NCBI GenBank assembly: GCA_013399015.1
Contig: VWZX01008950.1
Coordinates: 177,354-241,353, forward strand
Direction of reading: 5' to 3'
DNA: 64,000 nucleotides
Source: Galbula dea
Taxonomy: Eukaryota; Chordata; Aves; Piciformes; Galbulidae
This document shows positions 10,896 to 22,948 of the stretch, one piece after another; positions within the stretch are counted from its first letter, which is position 1; each line of letters starts with the position of its first letter. The position numbers and the translations under genes were made by a program. The notes beneath the pieces are model-generated. The model was not told where the DNA came from. It ran no database searches and was given only the letters and a program-made list of their open reading frames with translations.

Positions 10896-11404
10896 TCTTA
10901 ATGTGATGATCAAGGGATGATCAAGATGATCGAGGGAGTGGAGCATCTACACTATGAAGGCAGGCTGAGAGACCTGGGTCTCTTTAGCCTGGAGAAGAGG
11001 AGACTGAGGGGGGACCTCATAAATGTCTATAAACATCACACAGAATCACAGAATATTAGGAGTTGGAAGGGACCTCGAAAGATCATCTAGTCCAACCCTC
11101 CTGCTGGAGCAGGATTCCCTAGACCAGGTCACACAGAAGCGCATCCGGACGGGTTTTGAATATGTTAAGGGCCAGTGTCAGGAAGAAGGAGCCAGGCTCT
11201 TCTCAATGTCATTCAATGTTAGGACAAGGGGCAATGGAGCAAGTTAGAGCATAGAAGGTTTAGTGTTAATATGAGGAAGAATTTTTTCAAGTAAGGGTGA
11301 CGGAACATTGGAACAGGCTGCCCAGGGGGATTGTGGAGTCTCCTACTCTGGAGACGATCTTTCTAGGTCCCTTCCAACCCCTAGCATTCTATGGTTCTAT
11401 GATA
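10896..11404 (+). mobile_element. CR1 LINE, interrupted by a second CR1
   Basis: Plus-strand CR1 encoding the RMIEGVEHLHYEGRLRDLGL-like C-terminal ORF2 motif (10925-11033), interrupted at 11035-11160 by a minus-strand CR1, and resuming with the YVKGQCQEEGARLFS-like segment, the GTAAGGGTGACGGAACATTGG block and the tail TTCTATGGTTCTATGAT. About 60 bp are missing from the 3' UTR near 11355. Confidence 0.88.
11035..11160 (-). mobile_element. CR1 3' fragment nested in another CR1 (subfamily A)
   Basis: A 126-bp minus-strand CR1 tail (ACACAGAATCACAGAATATT, then GTTGGAAGGGACCTCGAAAG) inserted in opposite orientation within the CR1 at 10896-11404. It ends just after the GGGTTTTGAA motif. The host CR1 resumes immediately, so this is a young-in-old insertion. 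Confidence 0.88.
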
Positions 11405-12566
11405 ATACATCATACCGTGATCTAATACTGGAATTCTGTTAAAATCATACTTCCCAAATACAAAATTCCATTTTTTTTAATATAAATGTGCAGTCTTTTG
11501 CTATAGAAAATACAGAGTAGTAAGGCTGTTGCAACATATTCATAAAATAAATTCTTTACTTCATGAACCTGGAAATTAGCTTGACATTTCCAAATCATGA
11601 GGGAGCTTTGATGATGAGGTACTTTTCATTAAATACACTGTTTAATTTACTAGAGGAGTATAAGCATTTACAATACAGCAGAAACTACATACGTACACAA
11701 ACGCAAACACAAAAGAACTAATTTCAAACCTTCCTACAAAAACTGTTATGGTATTCTACTCTGGATTTAAAAGCAAATGATAGCAGCTTCCAGCATTATG
11801 ATCTGGTATATGTTAGTGATGCCTGATTTCTCAGACTTATCACAGAAATGATTATGTAGAACTCTAACTGCATGAGTAGAAATCAAAGTGATGACTGCTT
11901 GGAAACTGTATCATGCTCAAGCCTACTTTCTCTTGTAAAGGAAGAGCTGCAATGAAATTAATATATTTAGAATGATAAGGAAAAAGGCACGTAACATAAT
12001 AGATATATGTATATAGCACTTCACCAGAAAAACATTATGTAAACCAAGGATATCAGATAAAACTTAATACTTCAAACTTCAGGTTTGAATACCCGGTGTA
12101 TAATTTGGGATGGGAATCAAAGAAATTTAAGATGCCATTTGTAGGATAGGGGCTTTGGCCTTAGCAGTAAGGAAAACTTTAACTCCTTCAGAACATGTTT
12201 TGGATAAAAATCACACATACAACAAAACATTGAGCTACTGAGTGACTTAATATTTTTACTTACATGAAAAAACACTGTGAGGAAATCTATTACTTGGGTA
12301 GCAAAAAGGCTCTCTCTTTATAATAGCTGCTTTTCTGATGAATCTTTGCTGTTTTCAAAACTAACTTTTAATAGTTTTTTGTGCCATCAATATCATTGAG
12401 ATAATCAATATTTTTCCCTTTCTGATACATATAGAAGTTTCCTAGTTATGCTGTCAGAGAACTGAAGAAAACCCTCTTTTCTTCAGTGTTGTGACCAATT
12501 CACAGGTCTGAATTGGCATGAAAGAATCATAACAACAAAGCTGAGGCAGGGTGTGGCTTTGCTGTG
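11405..12566. other. AT-rich unique sequence, no gene seen
   Basis: No repeat or coding signature recognised before the LTR at 12567. One copy of its flanking duplication (CTGTG) is at 12562-12566. Confidence 0.55.
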
Positions 12567-13032
12567 TGTGGTGGGTTTAAGGGCTCTTCCCAGCCCCCAC
12601 ACACGGCAGGTAAAGCAGAGACTGGATTGGAAGTTGAAAAACTAAAAACTGCTTTAATGATAGTAACAGATATAAATGAAACAAATATAAACAGGTACAG
12701 GACCCAATGCCAGCTCCCAGTGGAATCAGCACAAGCAGTCCAAAGCAGTGATAGACCACACGTAGCTTCCACCACAGGCAGACAGCATGCAGCCCGGCCA
12801 AAAGTCCCAGCCGGAAGAGATCTTCCTCGTGCCCGCTTCCCCCCCACCCCGGGGGGGGGGCGGTTTGCAGTGTCCTTGAGTCAGGAGTCTCAGGTTTCTT
12901 AAAGCGACAGTCCAGGCAAGGTGTGTGTGTGGGGAAAACTAATAACGGTATTATGTACGTGGTGGTGGAATATCTTTTTAGAAAATACAGTTACTGAACA
13001 GAATTAATTCTGTTCTAATCCAAACCATAACA
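12567..13032 (-). mobile_element. Solo LTR, palindrome family, with 5-bp target duplication
   Basis: On the minus strand it runs from TGTTATGGTTTGG to AACCCACCACA (466 bp), flanked by CTGTG at 12562-12566 and 13033-13037. A perfect 20-bp palindrome lies at 12996-13015. The segment 12645-12720 (complement) matches the R/U5 side of the LTR at 26432-26987, including the GGGTCCTGTACCTGTTTATA-like stretch. A CG-rich block with a run of about ten G (12850-12860) lies in U3. The 106-112 codon frames across this region are chance frames in the GC-richer LTR. Confidence 0.85.
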
Positions 13033-13462
13033 CTGTGATAGAATGTGGAAGGTTGAAGAGAACTTATTCAGAGGAATCTGACATTCAATGCAATGTTGCT
13101 TGAAATTACACCAAAGAAGAAACGAGGAAGAAGTCCTTTTTTTCACTGAAAATTTATTCCTGGAAAAGGAGTGAGTGTGGGGAAAATGAATGAACAATTT
13201 TGATGGTGATTGAAGTTGCCCAGGCTATTAAAAACAACTGTTGCAGACACCTACAGCATTTATAAGCCTGTTCACCAGTGCAGTTGGGTGTCACTCTACA
13301 ATGATTTTGCGCTCCTCTGGAAATAGGAAGACAATCGAATCACAGAATGCTTTGCATGACTTGAAAGTGCAAAAAACCCTACAAATATTTAGTTGTGTGC
13401 ATATAATGAGTATGTATAAATCTAAGGACTGTGTCACTGTTGGTTCATATTGTATATTGAAA
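13033..13462. other. Unique sequence, no gene seen
   Basis: No recognised element between the LTR and the CR1 at 13463. Confidence 0.55.
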
Positions 13463-13896
13463 TTCACAGAATCACAGAATCACAGAATATTAGGAGTTGG
13501 AAGGGACCTTGAAAGATTTAGTCCAACCCCCTGCCACAGCAGGATTCCCTAGACCAGGTCACAGAAAAATGCATCCAGATGGGTTTTGAATACCTCCAGA
13601 GAAGGAGACTCCACAACCTCTCTAGGCAGACTGTTCCAGTGCTCTGGCACAGGCACTGGGAAAAAATTTCTACATGTATTCACACAGAACCTCCTATGCT
13701 TCAGCTTACAGCCATTGCCCCTTCTTCCGTCACTGGGCTTCACTGAGAGGAGCCTGACCCCATCCTACTGACGCCCACCCTTCACATATTTAAAAGCATA
13801 AATGAGGTCAGCCCTTAGTCTCCTCCTCTCCAAGCTAAAGAGACCCAACTCCCTTAGCCTGTCCTCAGAAGGAAGATATTCCACCCCCTTAATTCA
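13463..13896 (-). mobile_element. CR1 LINE, 3' fragment (subfamily A)
   Basis: Starts with a triplicated CACAGAATCACAGAAT tail. The minus-strand frame at 13549-13743 encodes KPSDGRRGNGCKLKHRRF and HWNSLPREVVESPSLEVFK, the conserved ORF2 C-terminus. Truncated on its 5' side near 13896. Confidence 0.93.
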
Positions 13897-14113
13897 GATG
13901 GTAAGTGGCAGCTGGCACACCTCAACATGAGATTGAAATATGGATGATTACAAACTATATTTGTTTTACTGATTCTAGGTACATTATAAAAGTTATTAAG
14001 TTAAATTTATAAAGGAAAATGTGTCTTATCAGGCACTTGAAAAAACCCCTCTATATACAGTTCCTAAGATGACAGAAAATGCTCTGTATATCACTTCACC
14101 AGAGGAGTGATAT

Positions 14114-15096
14114 ATGTCCTTGAAGTTATCTTTTGTTTTTCAAAATTCCTGGCTGACTGGGGAGGTACCAGCAGACTGGAAATCAGCCAATGTTACCCCC
14201 ATATATAAGAAGGGAAGGAAGGATGATCCAGGAAATTACAGGCCTGTCAGTCTGAATTCTGTGCCAGGAAAGCTGATGGAGCAGATCATCCTGAGTACAC
14301 CTCTGCGGCACTTGCAGAGCGGCCAGGGGATCGGGTCCAGTCAGCATGGCTTCACAAAAGGCAGGTCCTGTTTGACTAATGTGATCTCCTTCTGTGATGG
14401 GGTAACTCGCTTATTAGATGAAGGAAGGGCTGTGGATGTTGTCTTCCTTGGATTTAGCAAGGCGTTTGACACAGTTTCCCACAGCATTCTCCTTGAGAAA
14501 TTGGCTGCTCGTGGCTTGGATGAGCACACCCTTGGCTGGCTCAAAAATTGGTTGGATGGCCGAGTCCAGAGGGTTGTGCTCAANNNNNNNNNNNNNNNNN
14601 NNNNNNNNNNNNNNNNNNNNNNNNNNNNNNNNNNNNNNNNNNNNNNNNNNNNNNNNNNNNNNNNNNNNNNNNNNNNNNNNNNNNNNNNNNNNNNNNNNNN
14701 NNNNNNNNNNNNNNNNNNNNNGAGAGGGTGCAGAGAAGGGCAACTAAGTTTATCAGGGGTCTGGAGAACAGGCCTTATGAGGAGAGGCTTAGGGAGTTGG
14801 GATTGTTTAGCCTGGAGAAGAGGAGGCTGAGGGGAGACCTTATCGCTCTCTTCAGCTACTTGAAAGGTCATTCTAGGGAGGTGGGTGTTGGCCTCTTCTC
14901 CCTTGTGACTAGTGACAGGACTAGAGGGAATGGGCTTAAGCTGAGCCAGGGTAGGTTTAGATTAGATATTAGGAAGAATTTCTTTACTGAAAGAGTGGTT
15001 AGATATTGGAATAGGCTGCCCAGGGAGGTGGTGGAGTCACCATCCCTGGAGGTTTTTAAGAAGAGGGTAGATGTGTTTCTTCAGGGGATCATTTAG
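14114..15096 (+). pseudogene. CR1 ORF2 (reverse transcriptase) fragment, gapped
   Basis: ORF2 of CR1 encodes an endonuclease plus reverse transcriptase that copies the LINE RNA into nicked chromosomal DNA. Here only the RT and C-terminal part remain. Left of the gap the frame is open and reads GEVPADWKSANVTPIYKKG, NYRPVSL, SSQHGFTKGRSCLTNVISF and the motif-A block FSKAFDTVSHSILLEKL. Right of the gap 124 codons are open, from ERVQRRATKFIRGLENRPYE to VDVFLQGII and a stop. The two halves are in different frames because the gap length is nominal. The YXDD-containing palm segment lies in the gap, so activity cannot be judged; the endonuclease is missing, so the copy is 5'-truncated. Confidence 0.9.
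14584..14721. other. Assembly gap, 138 N
   Basis: Run of N inside a CR1. The missing ORF2 part is longer than 138 bp: the copy at 46617-47322 alone has about 110 codons between MSFNKGKC and LERVQRR, all of which fall into this gap. Confidence 0.95.
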
Positions 15097-15176
15097 GGAT
15101 AAGAGTAGTGTAGGGCTATCGGTTGGACTAGATGATCCTGAGGGTCTTTTCCAACCGTAATGATTCTGTGATTCTA

Positions 15177-16371
15177 GGAAAGATCTAATCATTTTAGTTA
15201 TAATTCACAGAGGTGGAAAATGACACACAGACACTGGGCCAGATACCTGTATACCAGTTTTCATAATAGTCACTTTTTTTTTTTTCCTCAAATTGCTCAC
15301 TTGGGCTAATGTATCTCTTTATTTCTAGTGATTTTGCTTTTATCTTTTCTTCATTAATGTGCTTTTTAGCATTTGGTCATTTCCTGAAGTTCAATAAACA
15401 AATCTTAAAAATACTTAATATGAAACAACAAATAATATATACAATATATTCCATTATTTTTCATGCTCCTTTCTGCTGCAAGGAAAGTCATGACAGGATT
15501 TTCATATAAAGGCAGCAAGTTTCATTTTTAGCAGTGATGAGAATGGTAGATATTTTTAAACCTAGGAGAAAGAAAAGACTCCTAACCACCTGAGAAGTGA
15601 ATTAAGAACTAATCTATTCCTGGTCATTCAAATGGTCCTTTTACACATATGGGGAGAACTTATAGTCAGAGCAGTAACAATTCATATTGATTCTGCAGAG
15701 ATGCAAATGATAAAAGGATTTGAACGCAAGGAGGAAAAGAAATACTTTAAACTGCTTTTTCCAAACTTTTATCTGAATCTCAATTCCATTTGCCCCCTAA
15801 AAGCCAAAGTTTTGGAATACTGCCTTGACCACTAAAATGGAACAGTGCCTGAAGATACTACCCTATTTTTGGATCTCTGGTAGCAAAGGTAGAAAAGAAG
15901 AGATTCATCTCAAGATAGAAGAGGGTAGACAGGCATCTTTTTATTGCTTTTCTTAGTAGAGAACAGAATGGATACATATTACAAGGTTTAATGATATTCA
16001 GCATTCTCCTGACTGCAAGGGAAAAAGAAGTATCATCTAAGTAAACAAAAACTAGAAGCCACTTGTGCTGTTCATTTAACAGAACTCACTTTCATTATTT
16101 ACCTTCTCATGTCCAACCCAAATAATTGGTGTCAGCTGAAGAATAATACTACTACTTCTTGACTGACACTGCTACAAACAGCAGTTTCTAAGTTCTAGAA
16201 GCCAAACTGACCACTTCTCATTGTCAAGCTCGTGGCCAGTCTCAGAGATTCCAATGTATTTGTGGAGCTATATACTATGACCTAATGCCCTAGGTCATTC
16301 TAAAAGATACTTTCCAGTAGGTAATATCATCATACCTTTGTTGGCATCTTTGATGGATGCACACGTCTTGA
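15177..16371. other. AT-rich unique sequence, no gene seen
   Basis: Nothing recognised. A T run lies at about 15274-15285. Confidence 0.55.
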
Positions 16372-16950
16372 TCATAGGATCATAGGATTGTCAGAGTTGG
16401 AAGGGACCTCAAAGATCATCCAGTTCCACCCCCCCTGCCTGGCAGGGACACCATCCACTAGATCAGGTTGCACAGGACCCCATCAAGCCTTGTCTTAAAA
16501 GCTTCCGGGGATGAGGCTTCCACAACCTCTCTGGGCAACTTGTTCCGCTGCCTAACCACCCTCATAGTGAAGAACTTCTTCCTAATATCCAGCCTAAATC
16601 TACGTTCCTCTAACTTACTCCCATTTCCCCTGGTTCTATCACTGTCTGACCTCCTAAAAAGTCCCTCGCTAGCTTTCTTTGTAGGCCCCTTTCAGATACT
16701 GGAAGGCTTCAATAATGTCCCCTCGGAGCCTTCTCCTCTGCAGACTGAACAATCCCAACTCTCTCAGTCTGTCCTCGTAGGAGAGGTGCTCCAGACCTCT
16801 GGTCATTCTCGTGGCTCTTCTCTGGACACACTCCAGCACCTCCATATCCTTCTTGTAATAAGGGCTCCAGAACTGGATGCAGTATTCCAAGTGGGGTCTC
16901 ACGAGTGCAGAGTAGAGGGGAGAATCACCTCCCTCAACTGCTGATAGAGC
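16372..16950 (-). mobile_element. CR1 LINE, 5'-truncated (subfamily D)
   Basis: A different CR1 subfamily, with the tail GGATCATAGGATTGTCAGAG and AGTTGGAAGGGACCTCAAAG. The minus-strand frame 16669-16902 (77 codons) reads MRPHLEYCIQFWSPYYKKD, LECVQRRATRMTRGLEHLSY and RLRELGLFSLQRRRLRGD: ORF2 C-terminal region, intact over this stretch. The right boundary is near 16950. Confidence 0.93.
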
Positions 16951-19900
16951 ACTATTTCTTCTCTAGAAGCCCTTCAGGCTTATTTGAAAATCAGTGGTCA
17001 AATCATTTCGTTTCTGTTTTGTACTCAGAATCTGCAGTATGAGAAGCAGAACAGAAGCAAAATAATTTTGTCATTAAATAAACTATTTCTTTGACACAAA
17101 AGAATCAGAAATAAGATTGTGAAACAGGACTGAAATAGCACTAAAGTTGATCTATATGAATCAATTTATGAAAATACTGTACATTTTTATACATGTAACT
17201 TCAGGTGCTATAGTGTTGTTGGTGAACTCTAATGTCATAAAATATTTTATTGGATTCAGAACAGAAATAAAAGCAAGGTTATGTGTCAGACATTCATCTT
17301 GTATTTCAACTTATTTGAAAGAGAATCTTTTCCTCATGCTCAGGCCAAACAGCACTGGGTTGTGATAATTCAGATAAGAGCACAGCCTTGTTATGAGCAC
17401 ATCACACATGGAACATGGAATTACTCATGAAAATAAAATTGTCTTTGCTTATTCAACCACTCTATATCTGTGCTGAATTTTATAATTCTGTGCCATTCAA
17501 GACATGCAATTCTGCTCTTACTTCACTATGCCTTTTGAGAACAGGCAATTTTTATCTAGAAAGGAATGGATGCCAGTTACTACCCCTAGTATGGGAATGA
17601 CTTGTTGACGATACAACTGATTTTAAATAGGTTTAATTTCTCTGATCTTCCCAAGTCCCTTTAAACTTATTTTATTTCTTTGGTGGGGGTTTTATGGAAG
17701 ACATGCAAAAAGAGAAAGCTGACTGCTCTTCTTGTGGAATTGCTCTAAGTATATTCAAAGTATAAAATAAATCATTGGACTGACTCTCTTTGTTCTGGTA
17801 ATGTTTTGCTATATGAAACAATATATCATGTTTAGGTCCTCATATTTTTATTTTGATTTATTTTCACAGTTGACAGCTTTTCTTAACATTTTCATTTAAC
17901 TTTAGTGACACAAAAAATGTTATAACTGCTTAAAGCCAGACTATGTGACAAAGCTTACTGTGTGGGAAACTTATCTTGCACAGTATATGTCTCATCCTGT
18001 CAAGTGAAATGGTCAGTCTGCTTATTAATGGGATTCATTTGTACATTATAGCTTCACAGGCTTTTTGTTATCAAGAATTACTACCTAAAAGTAGTATGTC
18101 TTAAGTAATGGAATATACAAGTTGGAATTTGTGCAAATGTAAAAGGCATACTGTTAATCTGTAAAGACATTTGACATTTGTATCTTGGTTTTATTCTGAG
18201 CAGACTAAGGCAGGATTAGCCTTTGATCCCTCAACAGGTAACAACCTGGAATACAATCATATTTTAAATCTTGTTTTCATATATCCTTCAAAAGATCTGT
18301 GGTTTATCAAGGTCAGAACTAATATAACAGCAAGTACAGGTCAAGTTGTATCATTCTGTGATCATTCTGTGATATTACTGCCAAGACAGAACTTGCAAAA
18401 ATCTATTCACTTTCTAATACAAAGACTTGCTGTGCACAGCTGGGATTTAGATGTTAAATAGAGGAATCAGTTAAATACACCCAGTCTTAAAATAGCAAAC
18501 AGCATTATAGTATATTGTTTCCACTGTGACACATCACCAGTTATGAAGATTTGCCAGTGCTTAGTGTTCATAACTTGATTTCATACTGCCGTAGTAACAG
18601 CTGATTATCTATGCAGCTGTATTAGATGAAGAACTGTTTGCTTAAGCACACAGTCCTACCACTGCTCTTTATGCTAGACCTGCACCAAGCAGGTGGCATT
18701 TTCTTCATACACTTGTGTATCAGCTACATACCTAGGTAAGCATTGCTTTTTAACTGGGAATTATAAAGACAGCACAGAATGCTTATGGTTAAAGTATTGA
18801 AATCCGCAATTAAAGCCAGATATGTCTTCTGATTTTTGCTCTTTTGTTGTTGCATTTACCCTTCAAAAATATGAACTTATTTCCAAGCGAGTACTGGATT
18901 GGTTATGTTTAAGTTAAGGACCTGTGTCCCTCGAGTTCTCTAAGTTCTACATGCAAACAAACATTTTTTTAAGAAAATGTATTTAACAAGGAAACATTGG
19001 GGTGTTTGCCTTTGGCCAGATAGGGGTTTTTTCCATATAATTTATCTATTTTTTTATCTGCCGCGTCTGCTCCAACAGAACTTCTAAACAATAGAAAGTG
19101 AAATTTTCACTTGACAGGCTCAAGTTGCTCTGTGAGAGCGCTTAGCAAAATTCTGTATTAATCCTTTATATAACATAGTTCTACCTTTTAGTTCCACAAT
19201 AGTGCTACTGCTTCCTACTTTATAGGAAAAATCTTGTTCTCATAATGCAGCAAAATTTTCCCACCTAACTTTAAGCCTTTAGGGACAATGTTACCCAAAA
19301 GTTAATTCGGGTCAGGTGATATGCTGAAGCTAAGCACAAAGTCTTCAGGAAAAATACTCTTACACAGGCTTAAGAGAACCAAACTGGCTCTTTGTACAGA
19401 GGTATATTTTTAAAGGAGAATGATTCTACATACAGTCATAGTCAGCTAGAAATGTTCTGCTCTGCAAAGCTGTTGTCTTGATTTTTAAAGAAAGACTCCC
19501 CCTGTCAAAGGAGTAACATAATTACATTTTGCTAGCTTATAACTGTCCCCTATAGAATACCACATTGTGGGAGGCTGAATATGAGCTGATGAGATACCTC
19601 TTTTTTATTTTTTTTTTTTCTTTTTAAGGAGGTATGGCTTTTTGTTCAGTAAAAAACAATATGCAAGGATATTTGAGCTATTGTTCAGTACAAATGGGCT
19701 GAAGTGAAGACTGAGGAATGGCTTTGCAAGCAGGGAAATGGGCATTTACACATCTGTACAAAACTGTTTCTCGTTTGTTTGTTTATAGTGTTGCTGGAAA
19801 CTTTCTCAAACATTGTGAAAAAGGATTTTTGAGTTTACCTCCAAATAACTAACCTAGTGTGTTCCAAGGACATAAGTCCAAGTGCCCAGTAGCCAAGCTG

Positions 19901-20289
19901 AACTTTCTTGTGATGTGGGAATTGTAGTATATTGTGTCATTCTCTTGGGAAGTAGCTTTTGATTCACACAAACCTATGACTCCATCTTGCATAGGCTGTT
20001 TATCTCTGATAGTTTCATCCATGACCATCTGTACATAAAGCTGTATGAAAAATTTAAAGAATGCTCTGGGGAAATAGTTTCATAATTCATTTATTACTCA
20101 CCAATCTCAAAACATATTGACTTAACAGAAGAGTTGGCACATCCTGTACAGTTTGTCTTTTTGAGCTACGTTTAAAGTATATGGAAATTCATAATTACAT
20201 TTTAGAGTAAGAACAATCCTTCCTTCCTCCTGTTTTTACATCTCAACCACATTCTGAAACTCAAAGTAAATTAATATAAAGGATTTAAT
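16951..20289. other. 3.3 kb AT-rich unique sequence, no gene seen
   Basis: No repeat family or coding motif recognised on either strand. The longest frame (96 codons at 18171-18461) has no family signature. A T-rich run lies at 19601-19625. Confidence 0.55.
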
Positions 20290-20447
20290 AAATCACAGAA
20301 CCATTAAGATTGGAAGAAACCTCTAGGATCATCAAAGCTTATCAACCTATCTCCACCGTGCCACTAAACCATCTTTCTAATTACCATATCTTTTTTTTAA
20401 ACACCTCCAGGGATGGTGACTCTGCCACTTCCCTGGGCAGCCTGTTA
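20290..20447 (-). mobile_element. Old CR1 3' fragment
   Basis: AATCACAGAACCATTAAGATTGG and CACCTCCAGGGATGGTGACT followed by CCACTTCCCTGGGCAGCCTGTT are CR1 3' landmarks in correct order; the rest is divergent. Confidence 0.85.
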
Positions 20448-21415
20448 GTTTTAAATACTAAGTAAGTTTAAAACTACATAATACATAACGAATTAGTTAA
20501 TACAAAGTAAGTTTAATATTAAGAAATATTAAATTCTGTCTTTTGAAAAGAAAAGTAAGTAAAATGAAAATCTTGAGGAATAATCAGGACAGTCTTAACC
20601 GTTATGTTGAAGTCTAATGTTGTTCTAGTTTTGACGTCCTGAATCTGGGGAAATTCCTTAAAAATCAGTATAACTGACTTGGATTGTTGTCAAAGTGAGG
20701 GCATTCAGAGGCTGACTTTCATATCTGTTAGTGCTTGATACTATTTACATTAAACGTAGCATGAGAACCATAGCAGTCTGACTGCTTTTGTATCAACTGC
20801 AGTAGCTGTGTGCACTCCAGAATGTCTTTCCTGTTGCTCCTGTCACCCATTGCTCTTTCCACTTGTGTTCTGGTATACTGGTATTCTTTGTTCTTTCTGG
20901 CCCTGAATCACTAGTACTACTGCAGTACTTCATAAACAGAAAAAGCATTTTATGTTTCTATAAGAAATGCAGTTCATGATCCTGACAGATAATTTCTAAA
21001 AGTCACTCCATGATAATGATATTTCTTTTACACCTATGAACATTCCAGTGATCCTGAAACTCAGTTTCTGAGTTTGCCATTAAGAAGTGAATAGTTTCAT
21101 AGAAAAAAATGGCAAGGACTGCATTACTGAAATTCTGTGGGAAGATAAGCTTCTTAGAGAAGGAAATCATGCTTTTTCAGAAGATTACAGAATTTAGAGA
21201 ATGAAGCTTTGATTGAAATACAAGTAATATGAAGAGGTTGATTTCAGGATCACATTTCTAACAGTTTTATAAGCATGGTAAAGCATCAGCTGGCACTGAA
21301 AGGAGTGATATTCTTTAGTTCATACAATTAGTCCATGCCAGTCTGCATCATGCTAAGCATCCAAATGCAGCAGATCTGTGTGGCAGGGATAAAAATTATC
21401 TGTGGATTAGTTGCC
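20448..21415. other. Unique sequence, no gene seen
   Basis: No recognised element until the direct repeat that borders the LTR at 21423. Confidence 0.5.
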
Positions 21416-21422
21416 CTATAGA

Positions 21423-22001
21423 TGTTGTGGCATGCTACTGTGGGCTGCAGGATCTAGGGCCTGGCAGAAGGGAAGCTGGACAAGGCCAAAGTCAGTTTCT
21501 CACAAGAAAGCAGTTAGATAGCCTGGGAGAGAAGGTGGAAGTCACCTAGCAGGAGCCTTTGCAGCTGCACACAGAGACCTTGGGGCCCCACATAGCCTTA
21601 ACATCTTATCCTTCCCACACCACACAGCACCAGTCTTATCACATTCACATTTCTTTGAAGTGCACTGCTTTATCCTTATTTATGGTAGTTGTTTTTATTA
21701 GTAACTGTTGCTTCTTAATTAGTCGGTTTAATTTGTATATGCAAGTGTCACTTGCTAATTGGTCATTATTCTTTCTGTAAAGGTATAAAAGATGCTTTCT
21801 AACAATAGCGCGGTGCTAGCCAATTTCTCTTGTATATACCTTTTCTACCTGTGACTCTTGTATTTTGCTTGGCTTATACTTCATACTTTGTAGATTAAAG
21901 GCGACCACCGCTGCACATCTTTTGTCTGTGTGTGAGTCATATCCGTCTGAAAATCCCTCTTCTGAATCTTGTCGTGGATGGCATATTGTCGTGCTGCAAC
22001 A
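21423..22001 (+). mobile_element. Solo LTR with TATA box and 7-bp flanking repeat
   Basis: Runs from TGTTGTGGCATGC to GTGCTGCAACA (579 bp), with terminal TGTTG/CAACA inverted ends. CTATAGA flanks both sides (21416-21422 and 22002-22008). Promoter parts are in LTR order: an inverted CCAAT box (CTAATTGGTC, about 21754), TATAAAA at 21784-21790, and a polyadenylation signal ATTAAA at 21894-21899. No viral genes are adjacent. The short TATA-to-signal distance recalls ERVK-type LTRs; family is uncertain. Confidence 0.75.
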
Positions 22002-22195
22002 CTATAGAGTGCATGGTGCTTTCACTCCCTTCAGCAGCAGTGCTGAATTATTCTGCCTTAAAGCATTCATAGAACCTTATGGGCCTACGGCCTAGGAAAA
22101 GCTGTTACATTTTCCACAGTACTATGTGCCCATCCCTATTGACAGATGGGATTGCAGATATTTTTAACGCCTTTTTGCATTTAAATATCTTCACC

Positions 22196-22948
22196 GTTTT
22201 CAAGGGTTAAGGCTGGTCTGGCCACTACTAAAATGACAGATACTCTCTGTTAATAACACCTCTGTTAATAACACCTCTCCCTCTCCAAAAGGAAAGAGAA
22301 GGGAGAAAAACTTACAGATTGAAAAAGAAAACGAAAACAGCTTTAATAAAACAGTAAAAATGATAGCAAAAAAGATAACATTAACCAGAAAATAATGAAA
22401 TCTATCTAAAAATATACAAAACCAATATTGGACTCCCCCACAGTCCAGGCTAGAAACAACAGCAGACAGGAATGGGATTCAGGAACTCATGGATTGGTAT
22501 TAAAGACAGAAGAACAGACTGAGTCCTCCTTAGACTTCAGCCACAGAAGACAGCTTAACCCTTGCAATCCCTTAGCTTTATACTAAGTATGACATACGTG
22601 GAATGGAACACATTATTTGTCAAGTTTGGGTCACCTGAACCATCTGCACTTCCCTGAAGTTGTGGCCTTTTTACATTCTTACAACCCTTTCACTTACAGC
22701 ACTCCAACATAGGATGCAAGATTAAGGAGTGACCTTGCCTTCTGTTGGAGTAAGTATAAGCAAGTACCTTTCTGCATACCAATCCTTAGTAGTAACTATA
22801 AACATCAAGTTCTAGCCTTTCTAGAAGCAGACACTGTCTAAGAAAATATGTAGTTAGCTTCAGAAAGTGCAGCCTGTTGGAGGAGTCTTGGCTGAAAAGT
22901 AAAATCTCTGAACAGAGAATTGGTTCTGTTCAAACTTGAACTAGGACA
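22196..22948 (-). mobile_element. Solo LTR, palindrome family
   Basis: Minus-strand start TGTCCTAGTTCAAG at 22948, followed by the family's inverted repeat (22910-22931, imperfect). Its left end (AAGGGTTAAGGCTGG) aligns with the left end of the LTR at 438-1200, and the middle is also alignable (CTTTAATAAAACAG). A 15-bp CTCTGTTAATAACAC motif is tandemly duplicated at 22244-22273. The left boundary is approximate. Confidence 0.72.

Larger units (their letters stand above)
14105..15176 (+). mobile_element. Young CR1 LINE with assembly gap (subfamily B)
   Basis: Plus-strand CR1 from the fingers/palm of RT to the 3' end. The 3' UTR ends GATTCTGTGATTCTA at about 15176. Very similar to the copy at 46533-47322. 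An N tract (14584-14721) replaces part of ORF2. Confidence 0.95.

Noticed and set aside
12527..12902. 106-112 codon ORFs on both strands
   Set aside because: Overlapping chance frames in a GC-rich LTR with a proven target duplication.
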